From: Hydractinia symbiolongicarpus
Taxonomy: Eukaryota; Cnidaria; Hydrozoa; Anthoathecata; Hydractiniidae
Direction of reading: 5' to 3'
NCBI RefSeq assembly: GCF_029227915.1
Contig: NC_079882.1
Span: 30,930,001 to 30,994,000, forward strand
Length of the DNA stretch: 64,000 bases
Of this stretch, positions 24,441 through 37,440 are shown one piece after another (position 1 is the first letter of the stretch; each line of letters begins with the position of its first letter). Under the pieces are notes generated by a model that saw only the letters and a program-made list of their open reading frames with translations, made no database searches and had not been told where the DNA came from. A program made the translations under genes and the position numbers.

Positions 24441-27400
24441 CCAGTGTAACCGCTGAATTCCAGCAATCATTTCAAATTAAGAAGAACGTTTTTTCTTGGA
24501 GTCCAGTTGTCTTATTGATCATATTTCTAGGGTCAAAGTCCAAAATAATTTCAATTAAGTCCCACAGTCGATCGTTTCATTGTAAAAAGCGATGCAACCT
24601 GGTAACATCAGAAACATATCGCTAAATACATGTTGGTTCGAATACGTGAAGCAACCGTTGTAACTCAAACGGACTGATACCGTTACAAAGTCAATGAAAT
24701 TTAGTTTTTGAAACTGTCTCTATTTCTTCAGCGCGAGCTAACGGCTAGGATTGGTCCCACAGTAAAAAATGACTTATTAATCTACATTTTTTAATAAAGC
24801 GCCATCACAGCGCCCAGTGTAATCGTTGAGTTCAAGCAATCATGTCAAATTAAGAAAAATGCTATTTCTTTGAGTCCAATTGTCTCATTTATCACATTTA
24901 TAAGTTCAAAGTCCAAAATCAGTTCAATTAAGTCCCACAGTAAATTGGTTCACTGTTAAAAGTCATGCAACTTGGTAATATCTGAAAGATATCGTAAAAC
25001 ACATGCTGGTACGATTATGTGATGCGACCGCTGTACTTCAAGCGGACGGATACCGTTAGAAACTCAATGAAATGTAGGTTTTGAAACTGTCTCTATATCT
25101 TCAGCGCGTTCTAACGGTTAGGATTGCTCCCACAGTAAAAAATGACTTATTTATCTAAACTTATAAATGAAGCGCTACCACAGCGCCCAGTGTAATCGCT
25201 GAGTTCCAGCAACCATGTCAGATGAAGAAGAAGGTTCTTTCTTGGAGTCGAATTGGCTCATGTATCACATTTATAAGTTCAAAGTCCAAAATAAGTTCAA
25301 TTAAGTCCCACAGTCAATCGTTGCACTGTTAAAAGCGATGCAACCTGGTAACATCAGAAACATATCGGTAAACACATGTTGGTACGAATATGTGACGCGA
25401 CCGTTGTACTTCAAGCGGACGGATGCCGTTAGAAACTTAATGAAATGTAGTTTTTGAAACTGTCTCTATATCTTAAGCGCGTGCTAACGGCTAGGATTTG
25501 TCCCACGGTAAAGAATGACTTATTTATCTAAATTTTTAAGTGAAGCGCTACCACGGCGCCCAGTGTAATCGCTGAGTTCCAGCAACCATGTCAGATTAAG
25601 AAGAATGTTATTTCTTGGAGTCCAATTGGCTCATTTATCACATTTATAAGTTCAAAGTCCAAAATCAGTTCAATAAAGTCCCACAGTCAATCGTTTCACT
25701 GTTAAAAGCGATTGAACCTGGTAACATCAGAAACATATCGCTAAATACATGTTGGTACGAATATGTAACGCAACCGTTGTAACTCAAACGGAGTGATACC
25801 GTTACAAAGTCAATGAAATGTATTTTTTGAAAATGTCTCTATTTCTTCAGCGCGAGCTACCGGCTAGGATTGGTCCCACAGTAAAAAATGACTTATTTAT
25901 CTACATTTTTAAACACAGCTCTATCACAGCGCCCAGTTTAATCGCTGAGTTACAGCAATCATGTCAAATTGAGAAGAATGTTATTTCTTGGAGTCCAATT
26001 GGCTCATTTATCACATATATAAAGTCAAAGTCCGAAATCAGTTCAATTAAGTCCCACAGGCAGTCGTTTCACTGTTAAAAACGATGCAACCTTGTAATAT
26101 CAGAAACATATCGCTAAATACATGTTGGTACGAATATGTGACGCACCCGTGGTAACTCAAACGGAGTGATAATGTTAGAAAGTCAATGAGATAAAGTTTT
26201 TGAAACTGTCTCTATTTCTTCAGCGTGCGCTATTGACTAGGATTGGCCCCACAGTACAGAATGACTTATTTATCTAAATTTCTAAATGAAGCGTTGCCGC
26301 AGCGCCCAGTGTAACCGCTGAATTCCAGCAATCATTTCAAATTAAGAAGAACATTTTTTCTTGGAGTCCAGTTGTCTTATTGATCATATTTCTAGGGTCA
26401 AAGTCCAAAATAATTTCAATTAAGTCCCACAGTCGATCGTTTCATTGTTAAAAGCGATGCAACCTAGTAGAGTCATAAAAATATCGCTAAACACATGTTG
26501 GTACGAATATGTGACGCAACCGTTGTAACTCAAACGGAGTGATATCGTTAGAAAATCAATGAATTAAAGTTTTTGAAACTGTCTTTATTTCCTCAGCGCG
26601 CGCTAACGGCTAAGATTGGTCCCACAGTACAGAATGACTTATTTATCTAAATATCTAAATGAAGCGCTGCCGCAGCGCCCAGTGTAACCGCTGAATTCCA
26701 GCAATCATGTCAAAATAAGAAGAATGTTATATCTTGGAGTCCAATTTGTTCATTCATCACATTCATATCTTCAAAGTCCAAAATCAGTTCAATTAAGTCG
26801 CACGGTCAATCGTTTCACTGTTAAAAGCGACGCAACCTAGTAATATCTGAAACACATCGCTAAGTACATGTTGGTACGAATATGTGACGTAACCGTTGTA
26901 ACTCAAACGGACTGATACCGTTAGAAAGTCAAGGAAATATAGTTTTTGAAATTGTCTCCATTTCTTCAGCGTGCGCTAACGGCAAAGATTGGTCCCACAG
27001 TACAAAATGACTTACTTATCTAAATCTTTAAATGAAGCGCCACCTCAGCGCCCAGTGTAATTGCTGAATTCCAGCAATCATGTGAGATTAAGAAGAATGT
27101 TATTTCTTGGAGTCCAATTGGCTCATTTATCACATTTATAAGTTCAAAGTCCAAAATCAGTTCAATTAAGTCCCACAGTCAATCGTTTCACTGTTAAAAG
27201 CGATGCAACCTGGTAATATCAGAAACATATCGCAAAATACATGTTCGTACAAATATGTGACGCAACCGTTGCAACTCAAACGGAGTGATACCGTTACAAA
27301 GTCAATGAAATTTAGTTTTTGAAAATGTCTCTATTTCTTCATCTCGAGCTAACGGCTAGGATTGGTCCCACAGTAAAAAATGACTTATTTTTCTACATTT

Positions 27401-27731
27401 TTAAATACAGCGCTATCACAGCTCACAGTGTAACCGCTGAATTCCAGCAATCATTTCAAATTAAGAAGAACCTTTTTTCTTGGAGTCCAGTTGTCTTATT
27501 GATCATATTTCTAGGGTCAAAGTCCAAAATAATTTCAATTAAGTCCCACAGTCAATCATTTCATTGTTAAAGCGATGCAACCTAGTAGAGTCGGAAAAAT
27601 ATCGCTAAACACATGTTGGTACGAATATGTGACGCAACCGTTGTACCTCAAATGGAGTGATATCGATAGAAAGGCAATGCAATAAAGTTTTTGAAACTGT
27701 CTCCATTTCCTCAGCGCGCGCTAACGGCTAA

Positions 27732-30700
27732 GATTGGTCCCACAGTACAGAATGACTTATTTATCTAGATTTTTAAATGAAGCGCTACCAGCGCCCAGTG
27801 TAATCGCTAATTTCCAGCAATCATATACAATTAAGGAAAATGTTATTTCTTGGAGTCCAATTGTCTCATTTATCACATTCATAATGTCAAAGTCCAAAAT
27901 CAGTTCAATTATGTTCCACAGGCAATCGTTACACTGTTAAAAGCGATGAAACCTGGTAATATGAGAAAAATATCGCAAAATACATGTTGGTACAAGTATG
28001 TGACGCAACCGTTGTACTTCAAGCGGACGGATACTGTTAGAAACTCAAGGAAATGTAGTTTTTGAAAGTGTCTCTATATCTTCAGTGCGTGCTAACGGCT
28101 AGGATTGATCCCACAGTAAAAAATGACTTATTTATCTAAATATTTAAATGAAGCGCTACCACAGCGCCCAGTGTAATTGCTGAGTTCCAACAACCATGTC
28201 TGAATAAGAAGAATGTTAATTCTTGGAGTCCAATTGGCTCATTCATCACATTTATAAGTTAAAAGTCCAAAATCAGTTCAATTAAGTCCCACAGTGAATC
28301 TTTTCACTGTTAAAAGCGATGCAACCTGGTAATATCAAAAACATATCGCTAAATACATGTTGGAACGAACATGTGACGCAACCGTTGTAACTACGACGGA
28401 GTGATACCGTTACAAAGTCAATGAAATTTAGTTTTTGAAATTGTCTCCATTTCTTCAGAACGCGCTAACGGCAAAGATTGGTCCCACAGTAAAAAATGAC
28501 TTATTTATCTAAATTTTTAAATGAAGCGCTACCGCAGCGCCCAGTGTAATTGCTGAATTCCAGCAATCATGTCAAATTAAGGAGAATGTTATTTCTTGGA
28601 GCCCAATTGTCTCATTTATCACAAATATAAGTTCAAAGTCCACAATCAGTTAAATTAAGTCCCACATTCAATCTTCTCATTGTTAAAAGCGATGCAACCT
28701 GGTAACATCAGAAACATATCGCTAAATACATGTTGGTACGAATACGTGAAGCAACCGTTGTAACTCAAACGGACTGATACCGTTAGAGATACAATAAAAT
28801 GTAATTTTTGAAACTGTCTCTATTTCTTCAGAGCGCGTTAACGTCTAGGATTGGTCCCACAGTAAAAAATGGCTTATTTATCTACATTTTTTAATAAAAC
28901 GCTACCACAGCGCTCAGTGGAAATGCTCTGTTCCAGCAATCATTTCAAGTTAAAAAGAACGATTTTTCGTGGAGTCCAATTGGCTCATTTATCACATTTA
29001 TAAGTTTAAAGTCCAAAATCAGTTCAATTATGTCCCACAGTCAATCGTTTCACTGTTAAAAGCGATGCAACCTGGTAATATCGGAAACATATCGCAAAAT
29101 ACATGTTGGTACAAATATGTGACGCAACCGTTGCAACTCAAACGGAGTGATACCGTTACAAAGTCAATGAAATTTAGTTTTTGAAACTGTCTCTATTTCT
29201 TCAGCGCGAGCTAACGGCTAGGATTGGTCCCACAGTAAAAAATGACTTATTAATCTACATTTTTTAATAAAGCGCTATCACAGCGCCCAGTGTAATCGTT
29301 GAGTTCAAGCAATCATGTCAAATTAAGAAAAATGCTATTTCTTTGAGTCCAATTGTCTCATTTATCACATTTATAAGTTCAAAGTCCAAAATCAGTTCAA
29401 TTAAGTCCCACAGTAAATTGGTTCACTGTTAAAAGCCATGCAACTTGGTAATATCTGAAAGATATCGTTAAACACATGCTGGTACGATTATGTGATGCGA
29501 CCGCTGTACTTCAAGCGGACGGATACCGTTAGAAACTCAATGAAATGTAGGTTTTGAAACTGTCTCTATATCTTCAGCGCGTTCTAACGGTTAGGATTGC
29601 TCCCACAGTAAAAAATGACTTATTTATCTAAACTTATAAATGAAGCGCTACCACAGCGCCCAGTGTAATCGCTGAGTTTCAGCAACCATGTCAGATGAAG
29701 AAGAAGGTTCTTTCTTGGAGTCGAATTGGCTCATGTATCACATTTATAAGTTCAAAGTCCAAAATAAGTTCAATTAAGTCCGACAATCAATCGTTTCACT
29801 GTTAAAAGCGATGCAACCTGGTAATATCAGAAACATATCGCTGAATACATGTTGGTACGAATATATGACGCAACAGTTGTAACTGAAACGGAGTGATACC
29901 GTTAAAAAGTCAATGAAATTTTGTTTTTGAAACTGTCTCTATATCTGCAGCGCGTGCTAACGGCTAGGATTGGTCCCACAGTAAAAAATGGCTTATTTAT
30001 CTAAATTTTTAAATGAAGCGCTTCCACAGCGTGCAGTGTAATCGCTGAGTTCCAGCAACCATGTCAGATTAAGAAAAATGTTATTTCTTGTAATCCAATT
30101 GGTTTATTTATCACATTTATAAGTTCAAAGTCCAAAATCAGTTCAATTAAGTCCCACAGGCAGTCGTTTCACTGTTAAAAACGATGCAACCTTGTAATAT
30201 CAGAAACATATCGCTAAATACATGTTGGTACGAATATGTGACGCACCCGTGGTAACTCAAACGGAGTGATAATGTTAGAAAGTCAATGAGATAAAGTTTT
30301 TGAAACTGTCTCTATTTCTTCAGCGTGCGCTATTGACTAGGATTGGCCCCACAGTACAGAATGACTTATTTATCTAAATTTCTAAATGAAGCGCTGCCGC
30401 AGCGCCCAGTGTAACCGCTGAATTCCAGCAATCATTTCAAATTAAGAAGAACGTTTTTTCTTGGAGTCCAGTTGTCTTATTGATCATATTTCTAGGGTCA
30501 AAGTCCAAAATAATTTCAATTAAGTCCCACAGTCGATCGTTTCATTGTAAAAAGCGATGCAACCTGGTAACATCAGAAACATATCGCTAAATACATGTTG
30601 GTTCGAATACGTGAAGCAACCGTTGTAACTCAAACGGACTGATACCGTTACAAAGTCAATGAAATTTAGTTTTTGAAACTGTCTCTATTTCTTCAGCGCG

Positions 30701-33696
30701 AGCTAACGGCTAGGATTGGTCCCACAGTAAAAAATGACTTATTAATCTACATTTTTTAATAAAGCGCCATCACAGCGCCCAGTGTAATCGTTGAGTTCAA
30801 GCAATCATGTCAAATTAAGAAAAATGCTATTTCTTTGAGTCCAATTGTCTCATTTATCACATTTATAAGTTCAAAGTCCAAAATCAGTTCAATTAAGTCC
30901 CACAGTAAATTGGTTCACTGTTAAAAGCCATGCAACTTGGTAATATCTGAAAGATATCGTAAAACACATGCTGGTACGATTATGTGATGCGACCGCTGTA
31001 CTTCAAGCGGACGGATACCGTTAGAAACTCAATGAAATGTAGGTTTTGAAACTGTCTCTATATCTTCAGCGCGTTCTAACGGTTAGGATTGCTCCCACAG
31101 TAAAAAATGACTTATTTATCTAAACTTATAAATGAAGCGCTACCACAGCGCCCAGTGTAATCGCTGAGTTCCAGCAACCATGTCAGATGAAGAAGAAGGT
31201 TCTTTCTTGGAGTCGAATTGGCTCATGTATCACATTTATAAGTTCAAAGTCCAAAATAAGTTCAATTAAGTCCCACAGTCAATCGTTGCACTGTTAAAAG
31301 CGATGCAACCTGGTAACATCAGAAACATATCGGTAAACACATGTTGGTACGAATATGTGACGCGACCGTTGTACTTCAAGCGGACGGATACCGTTAGAAA
31401 CTTAATGAAATGTAGTTTTAGAAACTGTCTCTATATCTTAAGCGCGTGCTAACGGCTAGGATTTGTCCCACAGTAAAGAATGACTTATTTATCTAAATTT
31501 TTAAGTGAAGCGCTACCACGGCGCCCAGTGTAATCGCTGAGTTCCAGCAACCATGTCAGATTAAGAAGAATGTTATTTCTTGGAGTCCAATTGGCTCATT
31601 TATCACATTTATAAGTTCAAAGTCCAAAATCAGTTCAATAAAGTCCCACAGTCAATCGTTTCACTGTTAAAAGCGATTGAACCTGGTAACATCAGAAACA
31701 TATCGCTAAATACATGTTGGTACGAATATGTAACGCAACCGTTGTAACTCAAACGGAGTGATACCGTTACAAAGTCAATGAAATGTATTTTTTGAAAATG
31801 TCTCTATTTCTTCAGCGCGAGCTACCGGCTAGGATTGGTCCCACAGTAAAAAATGACTTATTTTTCTACATTTTTAAACACAGCTCTATCACAGCGCCCA
31901 GTTTAATCGCTGAGTTACAGCAATCATGTCAAATTGAGAAGAATGTTATTTCTTGGAGTCCAATTGGCTCATTTATCACATATATAAAGTCAAAGTCCGA
32001 AATCAGTTCAATTAAGTCCCACAGGCAGTCGTTTCACTGTTAAAAACGATGCAACCTTGTAATATCAGAAACATATCGCTAAATACATGTTGGTACGAAT
32101 ATGTGACGCACCCGTGGTAACTCAAACGGAGTGATAATGTTAGAAAGTCAATGAGATAAAGTTTTTGAAACTGTCTCTATTTCTTCAGCGTGCGCTATTG
32201 ACTAGGATTGGCCCCACAGTACAGAATGACTTATTTATCTAAATTTCTAAATGAAGGGTTGCCGCAGCGCCCAGTGTAACCGCTGAATTCCAGCAATCAT
32301 TTCAAATTAAGAAGAACATTTTTTCTTGGAGTCCAGTTGTCTTATTGATCATATTTCTAGGGTCAAAGTCCAAAATAATTTCAATTAAGTCCCACAGTCG
32401 ATCGTTTCATTGTTAAAAGCGATGCAACCTAGTAGAGTCATAAAAATATCGCTAAACACATGTTGGTACGAATATGTGACGCAACCGTTGTAACTCAAAC
32501 GGAGTGATATCGTTAGAAAATCAATGAATTAAAGTTTTTGAAACTGTCTTTATTTCCTCAGCGCGCGCTAACGGCTAAGATTGGTCCCACAGTACAGAAT
32601 GACTTATTTATCTAAATATCTAAATGAAGCGCTGCCGCAGCGCCCAGTGTAACCGCTGAATTCCAGCAATCATGTCAAAATAAGAAGAATGTTATATCTT
32701 GGAGTCCAATTTGTTCATTCATCACATTCATATCTTCAAAGTCCAAAATCAGTTCAATTAAGTCGCACGGTCAATCGTTTCACTGTTAAAAGCGACGCAA
32801 CCTAGTAATATCTGAAACACATCGCTAAGTACATGTTGGTACGAATATGTGACGTAACCGTTGTAACTCAAACGGACTGATACCGTTAGAAAGTCAAGGA
32901 AATATAGTTTTTGAAATTGTCTCCATTTCTTCAGCGTGCGCTAACGGCAAAGATTGGTCCCACAGTACAAAATGACTTACTTATCTAAATCTTTAAATGA
33001 AGCGCCACCTCAGCGCCCAGTGTAATTGCTGAATTCCAGCAATCATGTGAGATTAAGAAGAATGCTATTTCTTGGAGTCCAATTGGCTCATTTATCACAT
33101 TTATAAGTTCAAAGTCCAAAATCAGTTCAATTAAGTCCCACAGTCAATCGTTTCACTGTTAAAAGCGATGCAACCTGGTAATATCAGAAACATATCGCAA
33201 AATACATGTTCGTACAAATATGTGACGCAACCGTTGCAACTCAAACGGAGTGATACCGTTACAAAGTCAATGAAATTTAGTTTTTGAAAATGTCTCTATT
33301 TCTTCATCGCGAGCTAACGGCTAGGATTGGTCCCACAGTAAAAAATGACTTATTTTTCTACATTTTTAAATACAGCGCTATCACAGCTCACAGTGTAACC
33401 GCTGAATTCCAGCAATCATTTCAAATTAAGAAGAACCTTTTTTCTTGGAGTCCAGTTGTCTTATTGATCATATTTCTAGGGTCAAAGTCCAAAATAATTT
33501 CAATTAAGTCCCACAGTCAATCATTTCATTGTTAAAGCGATGCAACCTAGTAGAGTCGGAAAAATATCGCTAAACACATGTTGGTACGAATATGTGACGC
33601 AACCGTTGTACCTCAAATGGAGTGATATCGATAGAAAGTCAATGCAATAAAGTTTTTGAAACTGTCTCCATTTCCTCAGCGCGCGCTAACGGCTAA
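27732..33696. repeat. 16-unit HOR block E, copy 2 (basic form, 5965 bp)
   Basis: Sixteen units (27732, 28103, 28476, 28849, 29222, 29595, 29968, 30341, 30714, 31087, 31460, 31833, 32206, 32579, 32952, 33325) correspond one to one with copy 1 once its extra dimer is removed. Every interval is 371-373 bp. I take this as the basic form because copies 1 and 3 can both be derived from it by internal duplication. At its right end the E-order continues for only part of a unit before the junction at 34011. Confidence 0.88.
29128..29217. other. Cluster of four alternating CCGTT/AACGG pentamers
   Basis: In this unit CCGTT is at 29128-29132, AACGG at 29141-29145, CCGTT at 29153-29157 and AACGG at 29213-29217. 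Orientation alternates, so each neighbour pair is an inverted repeat (spacings 8, 7 and 55 bases). The arrangement recurs in a large fraction of units. AACGG preceded by C or T fits the published MYB-type core YAACNG, so a MYB-like factor is a possible binder. That is inference only. Confidence 0.6.
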
Positions 33697-35021
33697 GATT
33701 GGTCCCACAGTACAGAATGACTTATTTATCTAGACTTTTAAATGAAGCGCTACCGCAGCGCCCAGTGTAACCGTTGAATTCCAGCAATCATGTGAAAATA
33801 AGAAGAATGTTATTTCTTGGTGTCCAATTGGCTCATTTATCACATTTATAAGTTCAAAGTCCAAAATCAGTTCAATTAAGTTCCACAGGCAATCGTTTCA
33901 CTGGTAAAGGCGATGCAACCTTGTAATAGCAGAAACATATCGCTAAATACATGTTGGTACGAATATGTGACGCAACCGTTGTAACTCAAATGGAGTGATA
34001 TCGTTAGAAAGAATGTTATTTCTTGGAGTACAATTTGTTCATTCATTACATTCATAACTTCAAAGTCCAAAATCAGTTCAATTAAGTCCCACGGTCAATC
34101 GTTTCACTGTTAAAAGCGACGCAACCTAGTAATAGCTGAAACATATCGCTAAGTACATGTTGGTACGAATATGTGGCGCAACCGTTGTAACTCAAACGGA
34201 CCGATACTGTTAGAAAGTCAATGAAAGGTAATTTTTGAAACTGTCTGTATTTATTCAGCGTGCGCTATCGTCTAGGGTTGGTCCCAAAGTACAAAATGAC
34301 CTATTTATCTAAATTTTTTAATGAAGCGCTACCGCAGCGCCCAGTGAAATCGCTGAATTTCAGCAATCGTGTCAAATTAAGGAGAACGTTTTTTCTTGGA
34401 GTCCAGTTGTCTTATTGATCATATTTCTAGGGTCAAAGTCCAAAATCATTTCAATTAAGTCCCACAGTCAATCGTTTCATTGTTAAAAGGGATGCAACCT
34501 AGTAGAGTCAGAAAAATGACGCTAAATTCATGTTGGTACGAATATGTGACGCAACAGTTCTAAGTCAAACGGACCGATACTAGTAGAAATTCAATAAAAT
34601 GTAATTTTTGAAACTGTCTGTATTTCTTCAGCGTGCGCAATCGTGTAGGATTGATCCCAAAGTACAAAATGACTTATTTATCTAAATTTTTTAATGAAGC
34701 GCTACCGCAGCGCCCAGTGTAATCGCTTAATTCCAGAAATCCTGTCAAATTAAGGAGAATGTTATTTCTTGGAGTCCAATTTGTTCATTCATCACATTCA
34801 TAACTTCAAAGTCCAAAATCACTTCAATTAAGTCCCACAGTTAATCGTTTCACTGTTAAAAGCGATGCAACCTAGTAATATCTGAAACATATCGCTAAAC
34901 ACATGTTGGTACGAATATGTGACGCAACCGTTGTACTTTAAGCGGACGTATACTGTTAGAAACTCAATGTAATGTATTTTTTGAAAGTGTCTCCATTTCC
35001 TCAGCGCGCGCTAACGGCTAA
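33697..35021. repeat. 1325-bp unit with off-register junction, copy 1
   Basis: The interval from the unit at 33697 to the next start at 34276 is 579 bp, which is 373 + 206. At 34011 the sequence passes from CGTTAGAAA straight into GAATGTTATTTC, skipping 167 bp (unit position 315 to position 109 of the next unit). The left side is the block E type also found at 47877. The right side (GAGTACAATTTGTTC onwards) is the block D type found at 16286. This is therefore a recombination joint between two HOR families, half a unit out of phase. Confidence 0.88.
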
Positions 35022-36346
35022 GATTGGTCCCACAGTACAGAATGACTTATTTATCTAGACTTTTAAATGAAGCGCTACCGCAGCGCCCAGTGTAACCGTT
35101 GAATTCCAGCAATCATGTGAAAATAAGAAGAATGTTATTTCTTGGTGTCCAATTGGCTCATTTATCACATTTATAAGTTCAAAGTCCAAAATCAGTTCAA
35201 TTAAGTTCCACAGGCAATCGTTTCACTGGTAAAGGCGATGCAACCTTGTAATAGCAGAAACATATCGCTAAATACATGTTGGTACGAATATGTGACGCAA
35301 CCGTTGTAACTCAAATGGAGTGATATCGTTAGAAAGAATGTTATTTCTTGGAGTACAATTTGTTCATTTATCACATTCATAACTTCAAAGTCCAAAATCA
35401 GTTCAATTAAGTCCCACGGTCAATCGTTTCACTGTTAAAAGCGACGCAACCTAGTAATAGCTGAAACATATCGCTAAGTACATGTTGGTACGAATATGTG
35501 GCGCAACCGTTGTAACTCAAACGGACCGATACTGTTAGAAAGTCAATGAAAGGTAATTTTTGAAACTGTCTGTATTTATTCAGCGTGCGCTATCGTCTAG
35601 GGTTGGTCCCAAAGTACAAAATGACCTATTTATCTAAATTTTTTAATGAAGCGCTACCGCAGTGCCCAGTGAAATCGCTGAATTTCAGCAATCGTGTCAA
35701 ATTAAGGAGAACGTTTTTTCTTGGAGTCCAGTTGTCTTATTGATCATATTTCTAGGGTCAAAGTCCAAAATCATTTCAATTAAGTCCCACAGTCAATCGT
35801 TTCATTGTTAAAAGGGATGCAACCTAGTAGAGTCAGAAAAATGACGCTAAATTCATGTTGGTACGAATATGTGACGCAACAGTTCTAAGTCAAACGGACC
35901 GATACTAGTAGAAATTCAATAAAATGTAATTTTTGAAACTGTCTGTATTTCTTCAGCGTGCGCAATCGTGTAGGATTGATCCCAAAGTACAAAATGACTT
36001 ATTTATCTAAATTTTTTAATGAAGCGCTACCGCAGCGCCCAGTGTAATCGCTTAATTCCAGAAATCCTGTCAAATTAAGGAGAATGTTATTTCTTGGAGT
36101 CCAATTTGTTCATTCATCACATTCATAACTTCAAAGTCCAAAATCACTTCAATTAAGTCCCACAGTTAATCGTTTCACTGTTAAAAGCGATGCAACCTAG
36201 TAATATCTGAAACATATCGCTAAACACATGTTGGTACGAATATGTGACGCAACCGTTGTACTTTAAGCGGACGTATACTGTTAGAAACTCAATGTAATGT
36301 AGTTTTTGAAAGTGTCTCTATATCTTCAGCGCGTGCTAACGGCTAG
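35022..36346. repeat. 1325-bp unit with off-register junction, copy 2
   Basis: Repeats 33666-34990 at offset 1325, including the 167-bp skip (now near 35336). The match begins at about 34991 (CTCCATTTCC). The duplication arose after the junction formed, because both copies carry it. Small differences, such as AGTGCCC near 35661 and CATTTATCACATTC near 35365, show slight divergence since. Confidence 0.88.
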
Positions 36347-37440
36347 GATTGGTCCCACAGTAAAAAATGACTTTTTTATCTAAATTTTTAAATGAAGCGC
36401 TACCACAGCGCCCAGTGTAACCGCTGAATTCCAGCAATCATGTCAAAATAAGAAGAATGTTATTTCTTGGAGTCCAATTTGTTCATTCATCACATTCATA
36501 ACTTCAAAGTCCAAAATCAGTTCAATTAAGTCCCACGGTCAATCGTTTCACTGTTAAAAGCGACGCAACCTAGTAATAGCTGAAACATATCGCTAAGTAC
36601 ATGTTGGTACGAATATGTGGCGCAACCGTTGTAACTCAAACGGACCGATACTGTTAGAAAGTCAATGAAAGGTAATTTTTGAAACTGTCTGTATTTATTC
36701 AGCGTGCGCTATCGTCTAGGGTTGGTCCCAAAGTACAAAATGACCTATTTATCTAAATTTTCAGTGAAATCGCTGAATTTCAGCAATCGTGTCAAATTAA
36801 GGAGAACGTTTTTTCTTGGAGTCCAGTTGTCTTATTGATCATATTTTTAGGGTCAAAGTCCAAAATCATTTCAATTAAGTCCCACAGTCAATCGTTTCAT
36901 TGTTAAAAGGGATGCAACCTAGTAGAGTCAGAAAAATGACGCTAAATTCATGTTGGTACGAATATGTGACGCAACAGTTGTAAGTCAAACGGACCGATAC
37001 TAGTAGAAATTCAATAAAATGTAATTTTTGAAACTGTCTGTATTTCTTCAGCGTGCGCTATCGTCTAGGATTGGTCGGCAGTACAAAATGGCTTATTTAT
37101 CTACATTTTTTAATAAAGCGCTACCACAGCGCCCAGTGGAAATGCTTTGTTCCAGCAATCCTGTCAAATTAAGGAGAATGTTATTTCGTGGAGTCCAATT
37201 TGTTCATTCATCACATTCATAACTTCAATGTCCAAAATCACTTCAATTAAGTCCCAGAGTTAATCGTTTCACTGTTAAAAGCGATGCAACCTAGTAATAT
37301 CTGAAACATATCGCTAAGTACATGTTGGTACGAATATGTGACGCAACCGTTGTACTTTAAGCGGACGTATACTGTTAGAAACGCAATGTAATGTAGTTTT
37401 TAAAAGTGTCTCTATATCTTCAGCGCGTGCTAACGGCTAG
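36347..37440. repeat. Block D trimer copy with a 24-bp deletion
   Basis: Units 36347, 36720 and 37069 match 17299, 17673 and 18046 (offset 19048, then 19023). The middle unit is only 349 bp. After AAATTTT at 36755-36761 the sequence goes directly to CAGTGAAATCG, losing 24 bp that include the whole GCGCTACCGCAGCGC dyad. Confidence 0.88.

Larger units (their letters stand above)
21021..27731. repeat. 16-unit HOR block E, copy 1 (18 units, 6711 bp)
   Basis: Unit starts 21021, 21392, 21765, 22138, 22511 and 22884 match 27732 to 29595 at offset 6711. From 24003 to 27360 they match 29968-33325 at offset 5965. The difference of 746 bp is an extra dimer (23257 and 23630) that duplicates 22511-23256. 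Only scattered single-base changes separate it from copy 2, for example near 25899 and 27344. By eye identity is about 99%. It directly abuts copy 2, as expected of a tandem duplication. Confidence 0.9.

Noticed and set aside
25818-26078. 86-codon reading frame, repeated near 31783, and related 83-85 codon frames at 27319, 33284, 47464, 50066, 51558, 53800 and 61253
   Set aside because: Openness depends on chance loss of stops in one unit type. Overlapping frames and the opposite strand are open to similar extents elsewhere, and no codon-level constraint is visible.
29120-29150. CENP-B box in the CCGTT...AACGG region
   Set aside because: The essential spaced bases of the mammalian CENP-B box (TTCG, A, CGGG) are not present in that arrangement on either strand.
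33876-35395. Identical minus-strand 64-codon frames at 33876 and 35201
   Set aside because: They span the off-register joint, which fuses two parts of the satellite, and they are duplicated with the 1325-bp unit. They are by-products of the rearrangement.
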